Origin: Rhodoferax sp. BLA1
Lineage (GTDB): Bacteria; Pseudomonadota; Gammaproteobacteria; Burkholderiales; Burkholderiaceae_C
Direction: 5' to 3'
DNA length: 64,000 nucleotides
Assembly: GCF_013416775.1 (NCBI RefSeq)
Contig: NZ_SZVI01000010.1
Coordinates: 282,673 to 346,672 of the forward strand
Position 1 is the stretch's first letter, and each line of letters begins with the position of its first letter. The notes below the pieces were generated by a model, which was given only the letters and a program-made list of their open reading frames with translations, ran no database searches and was not told the origin of the DNA. This document shows positions 33,643 to 41,648 of this stretch, in pieces. Position numbers and translations under genes: made by a program.

Positions 33643-34995
33643 TCAGGTCAGCGCCAGGGCTTTGAGTTTGCGGTACAGCGAGCGTTCGCTGATGCCTAAG
33701 CGCGCCGCCAACTCGGCTCGGCTGCCAACATGGGCGTTCACCAAGTCTTGCAGCATGGCGCGTTCGACCGATTTGAGTGTGCCGGCGGCGGCTGTCGGCA
33801 CAGCGGCATCAGACAGCGGTGGCGTTGCGCCAAGCAGCTTGGGCTGTGAGACAGCGGCACGTGGGCGTCGGCCTGACTGCAGCGCCTCTTCAACATGGGA
33901 TGCCTCCAGCACCTCGCCATCACACATCAGTGCCGAGCGCTCCAGCAGGTTGCGCAACTCGCGAACATTGCCGGGGTAGTCTTGTTGCTCCAGCAGGCTC
34001 AGCGCCGCCGGGCTGAGCTGGATATTGCGTGGCCCGGCCACCCGTTGCAGCAGGGCCTGGGCCAGCAGGGCAATATCGTCCCGACGCTCGCGCAGCGCGG
34101 GCAAGTGGATCGGGAAGGTGCTCAGGCGGTAATACAAATCCTCGCGGAACTTGCCCTGGGCCACCATCTCGTCCAGATGGCGGTGAGTGGCTGACACCAC
34201 CCGGATGTCGGCGTGGCGCTGCTCGGCGCTGCCGACCCGCCGGTAGGTGCCGGTTTCCAGCAGGCGCAGCAGCTTGACCTGCATGGTCAGCGGGATGTCG
34301 CCCACCTCGTCGAGGAACAGCGTGCCGCCGCTGGCAGCCTCGACCAGGCCGCCACGGGCCGCGTTGGCGCCGGTGAAGGCGCCGCGCTCGTGGCCAAACA
34401 GTTCGGATTCAAACAGGTTCTCGGGCAGGCTGGAGCAGTCCACCGCCACCAGTGCCCGTGCCGCGCGTGGGCTGGCCTCGTGCACCGCCTGTGCCAGCAA
34501 CTCCTTGCCGGTACCGGACTCTCCCAGCAACAGCACCGTGGCCATGGAGGGTGCCACCCGCGCCACCAGGGTCAGCATCTGTTGGAACGGGGCCGAGCGG
34601 CCAATCAGCCCCTGGGTTCGGGATTGGCCCTGCGCCACCCGCAGCGGCTCCATCTTCTCGATGAAAAAGGCCTGCTCACCGTCGGCATTGAGCAAGGGGG
34701 CCAGTTCGATGTTGACGTATTCCTCCCCTTTGGCGCTGTGGTGCAGGTGCAGCACCCGCTCGCGCTGGCCTGACTCGCGCGCTTTGAGCAGCGGGCAGGA
34801 TTCACCGGCCTGGTCACACGGCAGATGGAAGTGGTGCGACACCTCATAACAGGTGCGCCCGACCACGCTGCGCTCCGGGCTGAACTGGCGCCGGTAGGCG
34901 GCGTTGGCGGCCAGGATGCGGTACTGGGTGTCAAACAGGATGTGTGGCTCGGGCAAACCTTCCAGGAAGGACATGAGTTCGGGTAGCGGTTTCAT
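33643..34995 (-). CDS. fisR: Sigma-54-dependent activator, FisR-like sulfane-sulfur sensor
   Basis: 450-residue enhancer-binding protein. The N-terminal PAS-type sensor (1-110) has Cys49, Cys60 and Cys67 in [24 protein letters not shown]. The AAA+ domain (about 130-360) has Walker A GESGTGKE, the sigma-54 contact loop GAFTGA, Walker [12 protein letters not shown] and the arginine-finger region. A C-terminal Fis-type helix-turn-helix is [20 protein letters not shown]. The Cys spacing (11 and 7) equals that of Cupriavidus FisR (Cys53/64/71 as I recall), which senses sulfane sulfur and activates sqr/pdo genes. It is divergent from petA across a palindrome and a sigma-54 promoter. The family is firm; the ligand is inferred. 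Confidence 0.85.
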   Translation of the reverse strand: MKPLPELMSFLEGLPEPHILFDTQYRILAANAAYRRQFSPERSVVGRTCYEVSHHFHLPCDQAGESCPLLKARESGQRERVLHLHHSAKGEEYVNIELAPLLNADGEQAFFIEKMEPLRVAQGQSRTQGLIGRSAPFQQMLTLVARVAPSMATVLLLGESGTGKELLAQAVHEASPRAARALVAVDCSSLPENLFESELFGHERGAFTGANAARGGLVEAASGGTLFLDEVGDIPLTMQVKLLRLLETGTYRRVGSAEQRHADIRVVSATHRHLDEMVAQGKFREDLYYRLSTFPIHLPALRERRDDIALLAQALLQRVAGPRNIQLSPAALSLLEQQDYPGNVRELRNLLERSALMCDGEVLEASHVEEALQSGRRPRAAVSQPKLLGATPPLSDAAVPTAAAGTLKSVERAMLQDLVNAHVGSRAELAARLGISERSLYRKLKALALT

Positions 34996-35046
34996 CAGGT
35001 AGGTTCAGCGCAGGGTGTGGTGTGTTTGTGAGTGTATGTCAGCTGA

Positions 35047-35070
35047 CTGCCAGTCTGTCAAATCTGGCAG
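35047..35070. promoter_or_regulatory. Probable upstream activator site for the FisR-like protein
   Basis: CTGCCAG, 10 bases, CTGGCAG: a perfect inverted repeat (ACTGCCAG/CTGGCAGT when extended). It is centred about 95 bases upstream of the sigma-54 promoter at 35153 and 52 bases upstream of the activator's own start. Position and symmetry are classic for an enhancer-binding protein site; binding is inferred. Confidence 0.7.
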
Positions 35071-35152
35071 TGATTCCCTGAAGGTAGAACCCGATGGATT
35101 TTGTCGACTTTTTAAGTGCTTGAAATCAAAAGATTTTTCTGAATTCTCAACG

Positions 35153-35168
35153 TGGCACGCTTATTGAT
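35153..35168 (+). promoter_or_regulatory. Sigma-54 promoter upstream of petA
   Basis: TGGCAC GCTTA TTGAT matches the -24/-12 consensus TGGCAC-N5-TTGCW except that the -12 GC is GA. The start of transcription would fall near 35180, about 54 bases before the petA ATG. Confidence 0.78.
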
Positions 35169-35233
35169 ACCAAACAGGGCAGTACCTGCAACATCGGGTG
35201 CTGCTTTCCCTTTTTGTCCTTCAGGAGAATGTG

Positions 35234-35860
35234 ATGTCTGCTTCCAACACCTTTGAAGCACTGGCTGCCAATGCCAGTGATCATGATGCCGAGCGCCGCA
35301 GCATGGTGCTGTTGACGGCGGCGGTGGCCGGTGTGGCCACGGTGGCCACCGCCATTCCCCTGGTTGCCAGTTTTGCCCCGAGTGAGCGGGCGCTGGCCAG
35401 CGGGGCCGCTGTGGAGGCTGACATTGCAGACCTGGCGCCTGGCGCCATGAAAACCGTGGAATGGCGCGGCAAACCGGTCTGGATCGTGCGCCGGACCGAG
35501 GAAACCCTGGCTGATCTGGCCACCCTGGATGCGCAGCTGGTTGATCCCAGGTCAGAGGTCAAGAGCCAGCAACCGGCCTATGCCCAAAATGTCAGCCGTT
35601 CGATCAAACCCGAGTATCTGGTGGCAGTGGGCATTTGTACCCACCTCGGCTGCTCACCCAGCGCGGTGGCCAAGGGCACGGCCAACCCGGGTGTTGGCAA
35701 CAACTGGAAAGGTGGCTTTTTTTGCCCCTGCCACGGCTCGACCTTTGATTCGGCCGGACGTGTATTCAAAAACAAACCCGCACCCACCAACTTGGAAATC
35801 CCGCCGCACAAATACCTGTCGGACAGCCGTTTGCTGATTGGTGAAGACGATCTTGCCTGA
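35234..35860 (+). CDS. petA: Rieske iron-sulfur subunit (PetA-like), orphan
   Basis: 208-residue ubiquinol-cytochrome c reductase Rieske protein. A Tat-type signal anchor has ERRSMVLLTAAVAGVATVAT, and the 2Fe-2S ligand motifs are CTHLGC (135-140) and CPCHGS (164-169). Tail segments GRVFKNKPAPTNLEIPPHKY are typical of bc1 Rieske subunits. ATG 35234 follows AGGAG. No petB or petC follows, so it is not part of a normal bc1 operon. A sigma-54 promoter and the FisR-like activator control it by position. It might be an alternative Rieske subunit for bc1 under sulfide or other redox stress. Confidence 0.88.
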   Translation: MSASNTFEALAANASDHDAERRSMVLLTAAVAGVATVATAIPLVASFAPSERALASGAAVEADIADLAPGAMKTVEWRGKPVWIVRRTEETLADLATLDAQLVDPRSEVKSQQPAYAQNVSRSIKPEYLVAVGICTHLGCSPSAVAKGTANPGVGNNWKGGFFCPCHGSTFDSAGRVFKNKPAPTNLEIPPHKYLSDSRLLIGEDDLA

Positions 35861-35869
35861 ATCTGAGCC

Positions 35870-35890
35870 GATAGCCCGCTTGCAGCTATC
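35870..35890 (+). terminator. Hairpin after petA
   Basis: GATAGC, 9 bases, GCTATC lies 10 bases after the petA stop, and a T5 run occurs 16 bases later. It contains the GCTAT motif and may be a remnant of the repeat family. Weak terminator candidate. Confidence 0.4.
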
Positions 35891-36020
35891 CGTTGATAGC
35901 TGACATTTTTGGCAGTTTGTTCTGACAAATAGCGCCTTGTGACAGGCGCGCTCGCGGTGCGTGGGTCGCGGGTTTGGGCTAAGTGCTTGATTCTGTTGGG
36001 TGCTGGCTGCGTGCGTCCGT

Positions 36021-36036
36021 TGGCACGTTTCTTGAT
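36021..36036 (+). promoter_or_regulatory. Second sigma-54 promoter, upstream of the MBL-fold gene
   Basis: TGGCAC GTTTC TTGAT has the same -24 and -12 elements as the petA promoter. It lies 84 bases before the ATG of the next gene. No copy of the CTGCCAG palindrome is evident in the 150 bases before it. The TTGATCTATATCTA portion could alternatively be read as a poor FNR site. Confidence 0.7.
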
Positions 36037-36119
36037 CTATATCTAGAAAATGACAACAGCGGCCAAGATAACAACCCACCCAAACTGCCCGGGGCACCAG
36101 CCGCTGCGGGGTGCATGAC

Positions 36120-36737
36120 ATGTACTTTCGCATCCTCAATGACAGCCACAGTGGCGAGTTCAGTTACCTGCTGGCCGACCACACCCAAGACGCTGTCCTG
36201 ATCGACCCCCGCGCACAAGACATCCCGGTGCTGCTGGCCTTGTTGGCCGAGCGTGACCTGCGGCTGCGTTGGGTGTTGCGCACCCACCACCATGATGGGC
36301 TGTTTCCTCACGAGCCCAGCCTGTTGGCCGGGCTGGGTGCACCCCTGGTCCAGGGTGATGGGGGGCACACCACCTTGCCATTTGGTGATGGGCTGATCCA
36401 GGTGTTGGCAACCCCGGGGCACACCCGCAGCTGTCTGAGTTTTGCCTGGCGCGACCGCGTGTTCTGTGGCGGGCTGTTGGCGGTCACGACCTGCCCCCAC
36501 CAGGCCTACCCGCAATCGCCGCAGGACCTGTGGGACAGTGTCATGCAAAAAGTTTTTACACTCGCTGACGAAACCTTGCTGTTTTGCGGGCAAGAACAGC
36601 ATGCACGTGCGGTGAGCACGGTGCTGGAGCAACGGCGTTGGCATCCCTATTTTTCAGGCCTGACCCGTGACGAATTTCTGGCACAGATGGATGTGCTGTC
36701 GCAGCGCAGCGTGCCGCCCCCATTTTTTGAGGAATGA
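36120..36737 (+). CDS. Degenerate ETHE1/persulfide-dioxygenase-like MBL-fold protein
   Basis: 205-residue metallo-beta-lactamase-fold protein. The N-terminal block FRILNDSHSGEFSYLLADHT and later TPGHTRSCLSF (98-108) and QSPQDLWDSVMQKV (132-145) align with persulfide dioxygenases of the ETHE1 group. The metal site looks eroded. The HxHxDH motif is replaced by THHHDGLF (55-62), the FTGDxLL metal Asp by FCGGLLAV (115-122), and the last PGHD by CGQEQ. His101 is kept. It may bind metal poorly or act as a non-enzymatic sulfur-binding protein. It is preceded by a sigma-54 promoter and followed three bases later by ccoG. Confidence 0.72.
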   Translation: MYFRILNDSHSGEFSYLLADHTQDAVLIDPRAQDIPVLLALLAERDLRLRWVLRTHHHDGLFPHEPSLLAGLGAPLVQGDGGHTTLPFGDGLIQVLATPGHTRSCLSFAWRDRVFCGGLLAVTTCPHQAYPQSPQDLWDSVMQKVFTLADETLLFCGQEQHARAVSTVLEQRRWHPYFSGLTRDEFLAQMDVLSQRSVPPPFFEE

Positions 36738-36740
36738 CGA

Positions 36741-38183
36741 ATGAATGCCGAAGTAAAAGATGAGAAGAAGGTGATCCCGATCACCCCGGTGCCAACCGAG
36801 CCTGAGGCACAGCTGGTTTCTTTGTACGCCGCCCACGAAAAAATTTACCCGCGCAGTGTCAAAGGGGTGTTTTCCAACTGGCGCTGGATCATGGTGTGGG
36901 TGACGCAGATCATCTTCTACGGATTGCCCTGGGTCGAGTGGGGCCAGCGCCAGGCCGTTCTGTTTGACCTGGGGGTGCGTCGTTTTTACATCTTTGGTCT
37001 GGTCTTGTATCCGCAGGACTTCATCTACCTGACCGGTCTGCTGATCATTGCCGCCTTGTCGCTGTTTCTCTTTACCGCGGTGGCGGGTCGGTTGTGGTGT
37101 GGTTATGCCTGTCCGCAGACGGTCTACACCGAGATCTTTTTGTGGGTTGAAAAATTTGTGGAAGGGGACCGCTCGGCCCGCATTCGCCGGGACGAAGGCC
37201 CCATGACCGCAGAGAAGCTGGGCCGCAAAACAGCCAAACACTTGATCTGGGTGGCCATTGGGATCTGGACCGGGTTCACCTTTGTGGGGTATTTCACGCC
37301 CATGCAGGCCATGATGAGCCAATTGGCGAACCTGGATTTTGGTCCCTGGGAAACATTCTGGGTGCTGTTTTATGGTTTTGCCACCTATGGCAATGCCGGG
37401 TTCATGCGTGAGCAGGTGTGTAAACACATGTGCCCGTACGCACGCTTTCAGAGTGCGATGTTTGACAAAGACACCTTGATCGTGACCTACGACGCCGAAC
37501 GTGGTGAGCCGCGTGGTGCACGCTCCAAGAAGGCGGACCCAACCAAGCTCAATCTGGGGGCCTGTGTTGACTGCAGCCTGTGTGTGCAGGTGTGTCCAAC
37601 CGGCATCGACATCCGCAAAGGTCTGCAGTACGAATGTATTGGTTGTGGTGCCTGTGCCGATGTGTGTGACACCGTCATGGACAAAGTGGGCTACCCGCGT
37701 GGTCTGGTCAAGTACTCAACCGAAAACGCCATGCTGAACAAGTGGACGCAGAAGCAGACACTTCGCCATGTGTTCCGGCCGCGCATTCTGGTCTACACCA
37801 CTATTTTGCTGACGATTGTGCTGGCGATCATGGTCAGCCTGTTCACCCGCACACCGTTCAAGGTGGACGTGGTGCGTGACCGCGGTGTGATGGCGCGGGT
37901 GGTGGAAGCGGGCAAAACCGAAAACGTGTACCGCTTGCAGGTGATGAATGCCACCGAAAGTGCTCAGCGTTATCGCTTTTCGGTGGAAGGTCTGCCGGGT
38001 CTGGTGTTGACCTCGCAGGACACGGTCAGTGTGCCGTCCACCGAGGCGCGAACGGTGCCGGTGCGTGTGCAGTTGCCGTTTGAGGGTGCCAAACCGGGCT
38101 CACACGAGATTCATTTCAAGATCGAGTCACTGGACAGCCCAGGGGTGTTGCTTGAAAAGTCCACCTTCCTCGTGCCAGAGTAA
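36741..38183 (+). CDS. ccoG: CcoG/FixG cytochrome oxidase accessory ferredoxin
   Basis: 480-residue inner-membrane polyferredoxin needed for copper delivery during cbb3 oxidase assembly. It has about five helices (WIMVWVTQIIFYGLPWVEWG, YLTGLLIIAALSLFLFTAVA), the CGYACPQTV motif near 120, and EQVCKHMCPYARFQ near 230. Two 4Fe-4S sets are in GACVDCSLCVQVCPTG and ECIGCGACADVC near 275-315. A C-terminal Ig-like periplasmic domain (IG_FixG) starts near 370. It normally follows ccoNOPQ, which are not here. It lies in the same transcription unit as the degenerate MBL protein, and thus possibly under the sigma-54 promoter. Confidence 0.92.
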   Translation: MNAEVKDEKKVIPITPVPTEPEAQLVSLYAAHEKIYPRSVKGVFSNWRWIMVWVTQIIFYGLPWVEWGQRQAVLFDLGVRRFYIFGLVLYPQDFIYLTGLLIIAALSLFLFTAVAGRLWCGYACPQTVYTEIFLWVEKFVEGDRSARIRRDEGPMTAEKLGRKTAKHLIWVAIGIWTGFTFVGYFTPMQAMMSQLANLDFGPWETFWVLFYGFATYGNAGFMREQVCKHMCPYARFQSAMFDKDTLIVTYDAERGEPRGARSKKADPTKLNLGACVDCSLCVQVCPTGIDIRKGLQYECIGCGACADVCDTVMDKVGYPRGLVKYSTENAMLNKWTQKQTLRHVFRPRILVYTTILLTIVLAIMVSLFTRTPFKVDVVRDRGVMARVVEAGKTENVYRLQVMNATESAQRYRFSVEGLPGLVLTSQDTVSVPSTEARTVPVRVQLPFEGAKPGSHEIHFKIESLDSPGVLLEKSTFLVPE

Positions 38184-38319
38184 GCGCCACCTTGTACGTG
38201 TTTGCCTTGTTGTCAGCTGATGTCATCGGCGCCCATCTGGCTGAGTTTGGAGGTCATGTCTGGTTGCCGCCGTTCTGGCTGATGTCTTCTTTTGCCAAAT
38301 CGGCAACCCAGGGGCACGC

Positions 38320-39117
38320 GTGGAGCAGATGATGTGGGTGGCGCTGTTGGGCACGGTGATTGGTCTGGTGTTGGCCTTCACCGGGGCAGGTGGCGGCATC
38401 CTGTCGGTGCCTTTGCTGGTGTTTGGGCTGCATCTGTCGGTGCAGCAGGCGGCGCCCATCGGTATGCTGGCGGTGTTTGCCGCATCGCTGTTAGGCGCTG
38501 TGTTGGCTTGGCGTGAGGCGCTGGTGCGCTACCGTGCGGCGGCCTTGATGGGGGCGGCGGGGATGGTGATGGCGCCACTCGGCGTTTTTCTGGCGCAACA
38601 CATCCCCAATCGGCCTTTGATCGTGGCTTTTTCCTGCGTGCTGTTGTACAGCGCCTGGCGCAGTCTGGCTGCCCCAGCCACCACCCAGGCGCGAGCGCCT
38701 TGTGTGCTGAGCACCGTGGACCAGCGCTTGATCTGGACACGCCCTTGTGCCCAGGTGTTGGCCGGTACCGGGCTGCTGTCGGGTTTGCTCAGTGGTTTGT
38801 TGGGCGTGGGCGGTGGTTTTGTGATCGTGCCAGCCCTGTCGCGTTACACCAATTTGAGCATTCGCAGTGTGCACGCCACCTCGCTGGCGGTGATGGCGCT
38901 GGTGTCTTTGAGTGGTGTGATGTCTGCAACCGCACACGACGCCATGAACTGGGCCATTGCGCTGCCCTTTGCCGCCGGTGCCATCGTGGCGCTGCTGGCT
39001 GGCAGGCGGTTGGCCAGCCGGGTCCACCCAAAGCGTTTGCAGCAAGTGTTTGCTTGGTTTTGTGTCGGGGTGGCGGTGTTGATGCTGGCCCGGGCGGGCG
39101 GTCTGCTGTCGGTGTGA
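38320..39117 (+). CDS. TauE/SafE family sulfite-exporter-like permease
   Basis: 265-residue membrane protein with about eight helices and the duplicated family signatures FTGAGGGILSVPLLVFGLHL and GLLGVGGGFVIVPALSRYTN. HATSLAVMALVSLSG is also typical. TauE/SafE proteins export sulfite or organosulfur anions, which fits the neighbouring sulfur-linked genes. The start is GTG 38320 or ATG 38329. The preceding 136 bases show no convincing gene. Confidence 0.86.
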   Translation: MEQMMWVALLGTVIGLVLAFTGAGGGILSVPLLVFGLHLSVQQAAPIGMLAVFAASLLGAVLAWREALVRYRAAALMGAAGMVMAPLGVFLAQHIPNRPLIVAFSCVLLYSAWRSLAAPATTQARAPCVLSTVDQRLIWTRPCAQVLAGTGLLSGLLSGLLGVGGGFVIVPALSRYTNLSIRSVHATSLAVMALVSLSGVMSATAHDAMNWAIALPFAAGAIVALLAGRRLASRVHPKRLQQVFAWFCVGVAVLMLARAGGLLSV

Positions 39118-39156
39118 GGGTGCCACTTACAATGGTTTCAGACACAAGGTGGACGC

Positions 39157-39930
39157 ATGAAAATTCTGATTTCAAACGACGATGGCTTTCAGGCACCGGG
39201 CATCGTGGCGCTGTATGAGGCCCTCAAAGACGTGGCAGAGGTTGAGGTGGTGGCCCCGGAGCACAACAACAGCGCCAAATCCAATGCGCTGACGCTGCAT
39301 TCACCTTTGTATGTACATCGGGCAGCCAACGGGTTTCGGTATGTCAATGGCACACCGGCCGACTGCCTGCACATTGCCCTGACGGGGCTGCTGGACTACC
39401 GGCCGGACCTGGTGGTGTCGGGCATCAACAACGGTGCCAACATGGGTGACGACACCATCTACTCGGGCACCGTGGGTGCTGCGATGGAGGGGTACCTGTT
39501 TGGCATTCCCTCCATCGCCTTTTCCCAGGTCCAGCGCGACTGGTTGCATCTGGATGCCGCAGCGCGCAAGGCGCGTGACCTAGTGTTACAGATGTCGCAG
39601 CAGAATCTGCTGGGCAGCAGTGCCTGGCTGCTCAATGTCAACATTCCGAATCTGCCTGAAGATCAGCTGGGCCACGTCAAGTTATGTCGCCTGGGGCGGC
39701 GTCATGCGGCCGAGCCGGTCATCACCCAACTCAGCCCACGCAATGAAACCATGTACTGGATCGGTGCCGCTGGCGCGGCCAAAGACGATGCCGATGGCAC
39801 CGACTTTCACGCCACCGCACAGGGTCATATCGCGATCACCCCCCTCAAGATCGACCTGACCGACCACGACAGCCTGGGCTACTGGGCGCAGACTGCCGCG
39901 CGCCTGGCTGCGGGCATGGGGCCGGGTTGA
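39157..39930 (+). CDS. surE: 5'/3'-nucleotidase SurE
   Basis: 257-residue stationary-phase survival nucleotidase. The N-terminal metal motif [19 protein letters not shown] (Asp-Asp), [10 protein letters not shown], and [20 protein letters not shown] are diagnostic. It hydrolyses nucleoside monophosphates. It overlaps pcm by one base (TGATG), the conserved surE-pcm-nlpD order; rpoS, often next, is absent here. Confidence 0.95.
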   Translation: MKILISNDDGFQAPGIVALYEALKDVAEVEVVAPEHNNSAKSNALTLHSPLYVHRAANGFRYVNGTPADCLHIALTGLLDYRPDLVVSGINNGANMGDDTIYSGTVGAAMEGYLFGIPSIAFSQVQRDWLHLDAAARKARDLVLQMSQQNLLGSSAWLLNVNIPNLPEDQLGHVKLCRLGRRHAAEPVITQLSPRNETMYWIGAAGAAKDDADGTDFHATAQGHIAITPLKIDLTDHDSLGYWAQTAARLAAGMGPG

Positions 39931-40724
39931 TGACGAGCCATCGTCAGGCGGGCGTCAAAGCCCGCCCGGGTTTTCCGGCGCGTCTGGGGCCAATCCAGAC
40001 CGCAGTACCACCGCCACCAGCTGTAAGCCGGGTGGCCAGCCACCGTCCCGCACCTGCGCCGACCGGTTTGGGCATGGATTCGAGTGCGGTGCGTTTGAGC
40101 ATGGTCAACAAACTGGCCCAACAAGGCATCTCGGACAAGCGGGTGTTGGCCGCATTGGGGCAGGTCGAGCGGCACCGGTTTGTGGATTCCGCGCTGGTCA
40201 ACCAGGCGTATGAAGACACCAGCCTGCCGATTGGGCTGGGCCAGACCATTTCCAAGCCGGGCGTGGTGTCGCGCATGTTGGAGCTGTTGCTGCAGGGCCA
40301 GACCTCTCGCCTGGGGCGGGTGCTGGAGATTGGTACGGGCTGTGGTTACCAGGCCGCTTTGTTGAGTCATTTGTGCAGCGAGGTGTATTCGATCGAGCGG
40401 CTGCGCGGTTTACATGACAAAGCACGCGACAACCTGCGGCATTTCCGTCTGGCCAATGTGCATTTGTTGTTTGGTGATGGCATGCTGGGTTATGCCAAGG
40501 GGGCTCCGTACGCAGGCATCATTGCCGCTGCGGGGGGTGAAGCCTTGCCAACTTGCTGGCTGGACCAATTGGCGGTGGGCGGGCGTCTGGTGGCGCCGGT
40601 GGCTGCCGGTGCCCAGAGCCCCGGGCGCCAGGCTTTGGTGGTGGTGGACAAGACGCCACAAGGCTTACGTCAGACCGTGATGGAGGCGGTTCATTTCGTC
40701 CCTTTAAAATCGGGTATTGCATGA
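39930..40724 (+). CDS. pcm: Protein-L-isoaspartate O-methyltransferase
   Basis: 264-residue SAM-dependent repair methyltransferase for isoaspartyl residues. The first 45 residues are Pro/Ala-rich and extra to the E. coli enzyme. The core has LPIGLGQTISKPGVVSRMLE, motif I VLEIGTGCGYQAALL, VYSIERLRGLHDKA and PYAGIIAAAGGEALP. It is coupled to surE and sits 10 bases before nlpD. Confidence 0.93.
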   Translation: MTSHRQAGVKARPGFPARLGPIQTAVPPPPAVSRVASHRPAPAPTGLGMDSSAVRLSMVNKLAQQGISDKRVLAALGQVERHRFVDSALVNQAYEDTSLPIGLGQTISKPGVVSRMLELLLQGQTSRLGRVLEIGTGCGYQAALLSHLCSEVYSIERLRGLHDKARDNLRHFRLANVHLLFGDGMLGYAKGAPYAGIIAAAGGEALPTCWLDQLAVGGRLVAPVAAGAQSPGRQALVVVDKTPQGLRQTVMEAVHFVPLKSGIA

Positions 40725-40734
40725 CAGGATGTTT

Positions 40735-41592
40735 ATGATGCGTGAGTTTCGACGACTTGGTTTGGGGATGGGTCTGGCGCTGTTGACGCTGGTGCTGGTG
40801 GGTTGTGGTTCGAGGACGCTCAACCGCGCACCGGTGGAAGACCGCCCGGTCAGGCAGGGTGCGGCCGCAGCGCCGGCCCAGACCGTGATGGCACCGGTCA
40901 ATCAGCCTCCAGGGTTCGAGAATGCGGGTAAACCGGGCTACTACACCGTCAAACCCGGTGACACCTTGCTCAGAATCTCCCTGGAACACGGCCAGAGCAT
41001 GCAAGAGGTGGTGCGCTGGAACCAGCTAGAAAACCCCAACCGCATCGAGGTGGGTCAGGTGCTACGTGTGGTGCCACCCGTCAGCAGCGAAGTGGTGGTT
41101 AAACCGGTCACCAAACCACAAGTGGTGGCCACACCCGCGTCGGCACCCCAGGCTGCGGCCTCCGAACCCGCAACTCCGGCATCGGCGCCAGCCAGTGCCG
41201 CGAGCAAGCCAGCCCTGGCAGAAGATGACATCAACTGGATCTGGCCCGCTAACGGCTCGATTCTGGCCGGGTTTGACGATGTCAAGAACAAGGGTGTGGA
41301 CATTGGTGGCAAAGCGGGTGAACCCGTTTTGGCCGCCGCTGATGGCCGGGTGGTGTATGTGGGCGCTGGTCTGCGTGGTTATGGCAACCTGATCATCCTC
41401 AAACACAACAACGTCTATCTGACCGCTTACGCCCACAACCAGACCTTGCTGGTCAAGGAAGACCAGTCGGTGCTCAAGGGGCAGAAGATTGCCGAGATGG
41501 GCAGCAGTGACGCCGACCGTGTCAAGCTGCACTTTGAGGTGCGCCGCCAAGGCAAGCCGGTTGACCCCACCAAATACCTGCCAGCCCGTTAA
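40735..41592 (+). CDS. nlpD: NlpD-like LysM/LytM lipoprotein
   Basis: 285-residue outer-membrane lipoprotein (lipobox LVLVGC) that activates septal amidases. It has one LysM domain ([20 protein letters not shown] ... [12 protein letters not shown], about 68-110) and a Pro/Ala/Ser linker. The C-terminal LytM domain (about 185-285) lacks zinc ligands: GVDIGG has no preceding His, and LHFEVR replaces HxH. It is therefore non-catalytic, as in E. coli NlpD. ATG 40735 follows AGGA; ATG 40738 is equivalent. Confidence 0.9.
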   Translation: MMREFRRLGLGMGLALLTLVLVGCGSRTLNRAPVEDRPVRQGAAAAPAQTVMAPVNQPPGFENAGKPGYYTVKPGDTLLRISLEHGQSMQEVVRWNQLENPNRIEVGQVLRVVPPVSSEVVVKPVTKPQVVATPASAPQAAASEPATPASAPASAASKPALAEDDINWIWPANGSILAGFDDVKNKGVDIGGKAGEPVLAAADGRVVYVGAGLRGYGNLIILKHNNVYLTAYAHNQTLLVKEDQSVLKGQKIAEMGSSDADRVKLHFEVRRQGKPVDPTKYLPAR

Positions 41593-41648
41593 GTGGTGTC
41601 CCGGCTCGGCCGGGCTTGACGTTGCACGTCATTTTTTGCCTTGATTCC

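Noticed and set aside
36021..36036. FNR box reading of TTGATCTATATCTA upstream of the MBL gene
   Set aside because: The right half-site departs from ATCAA, whereas the TGGCAC-N5-TTGAT reading matches the petA promoter exactly in its conserved positions.
38184..38319. About 44-codon open frame (FALLSADVIGAHLAEFGGHV) between ccoG and the TauE gene
   Set aside because: It has a GTG/TTG start only, no Shine-Dalgarno and no resemblance to FixH or another expected partner.
41598..41613. CCCGGC/GCCGGG hairpin between nlpD and rlmD as a terminator
   Set aside because: The loop is very short and there is no T run.
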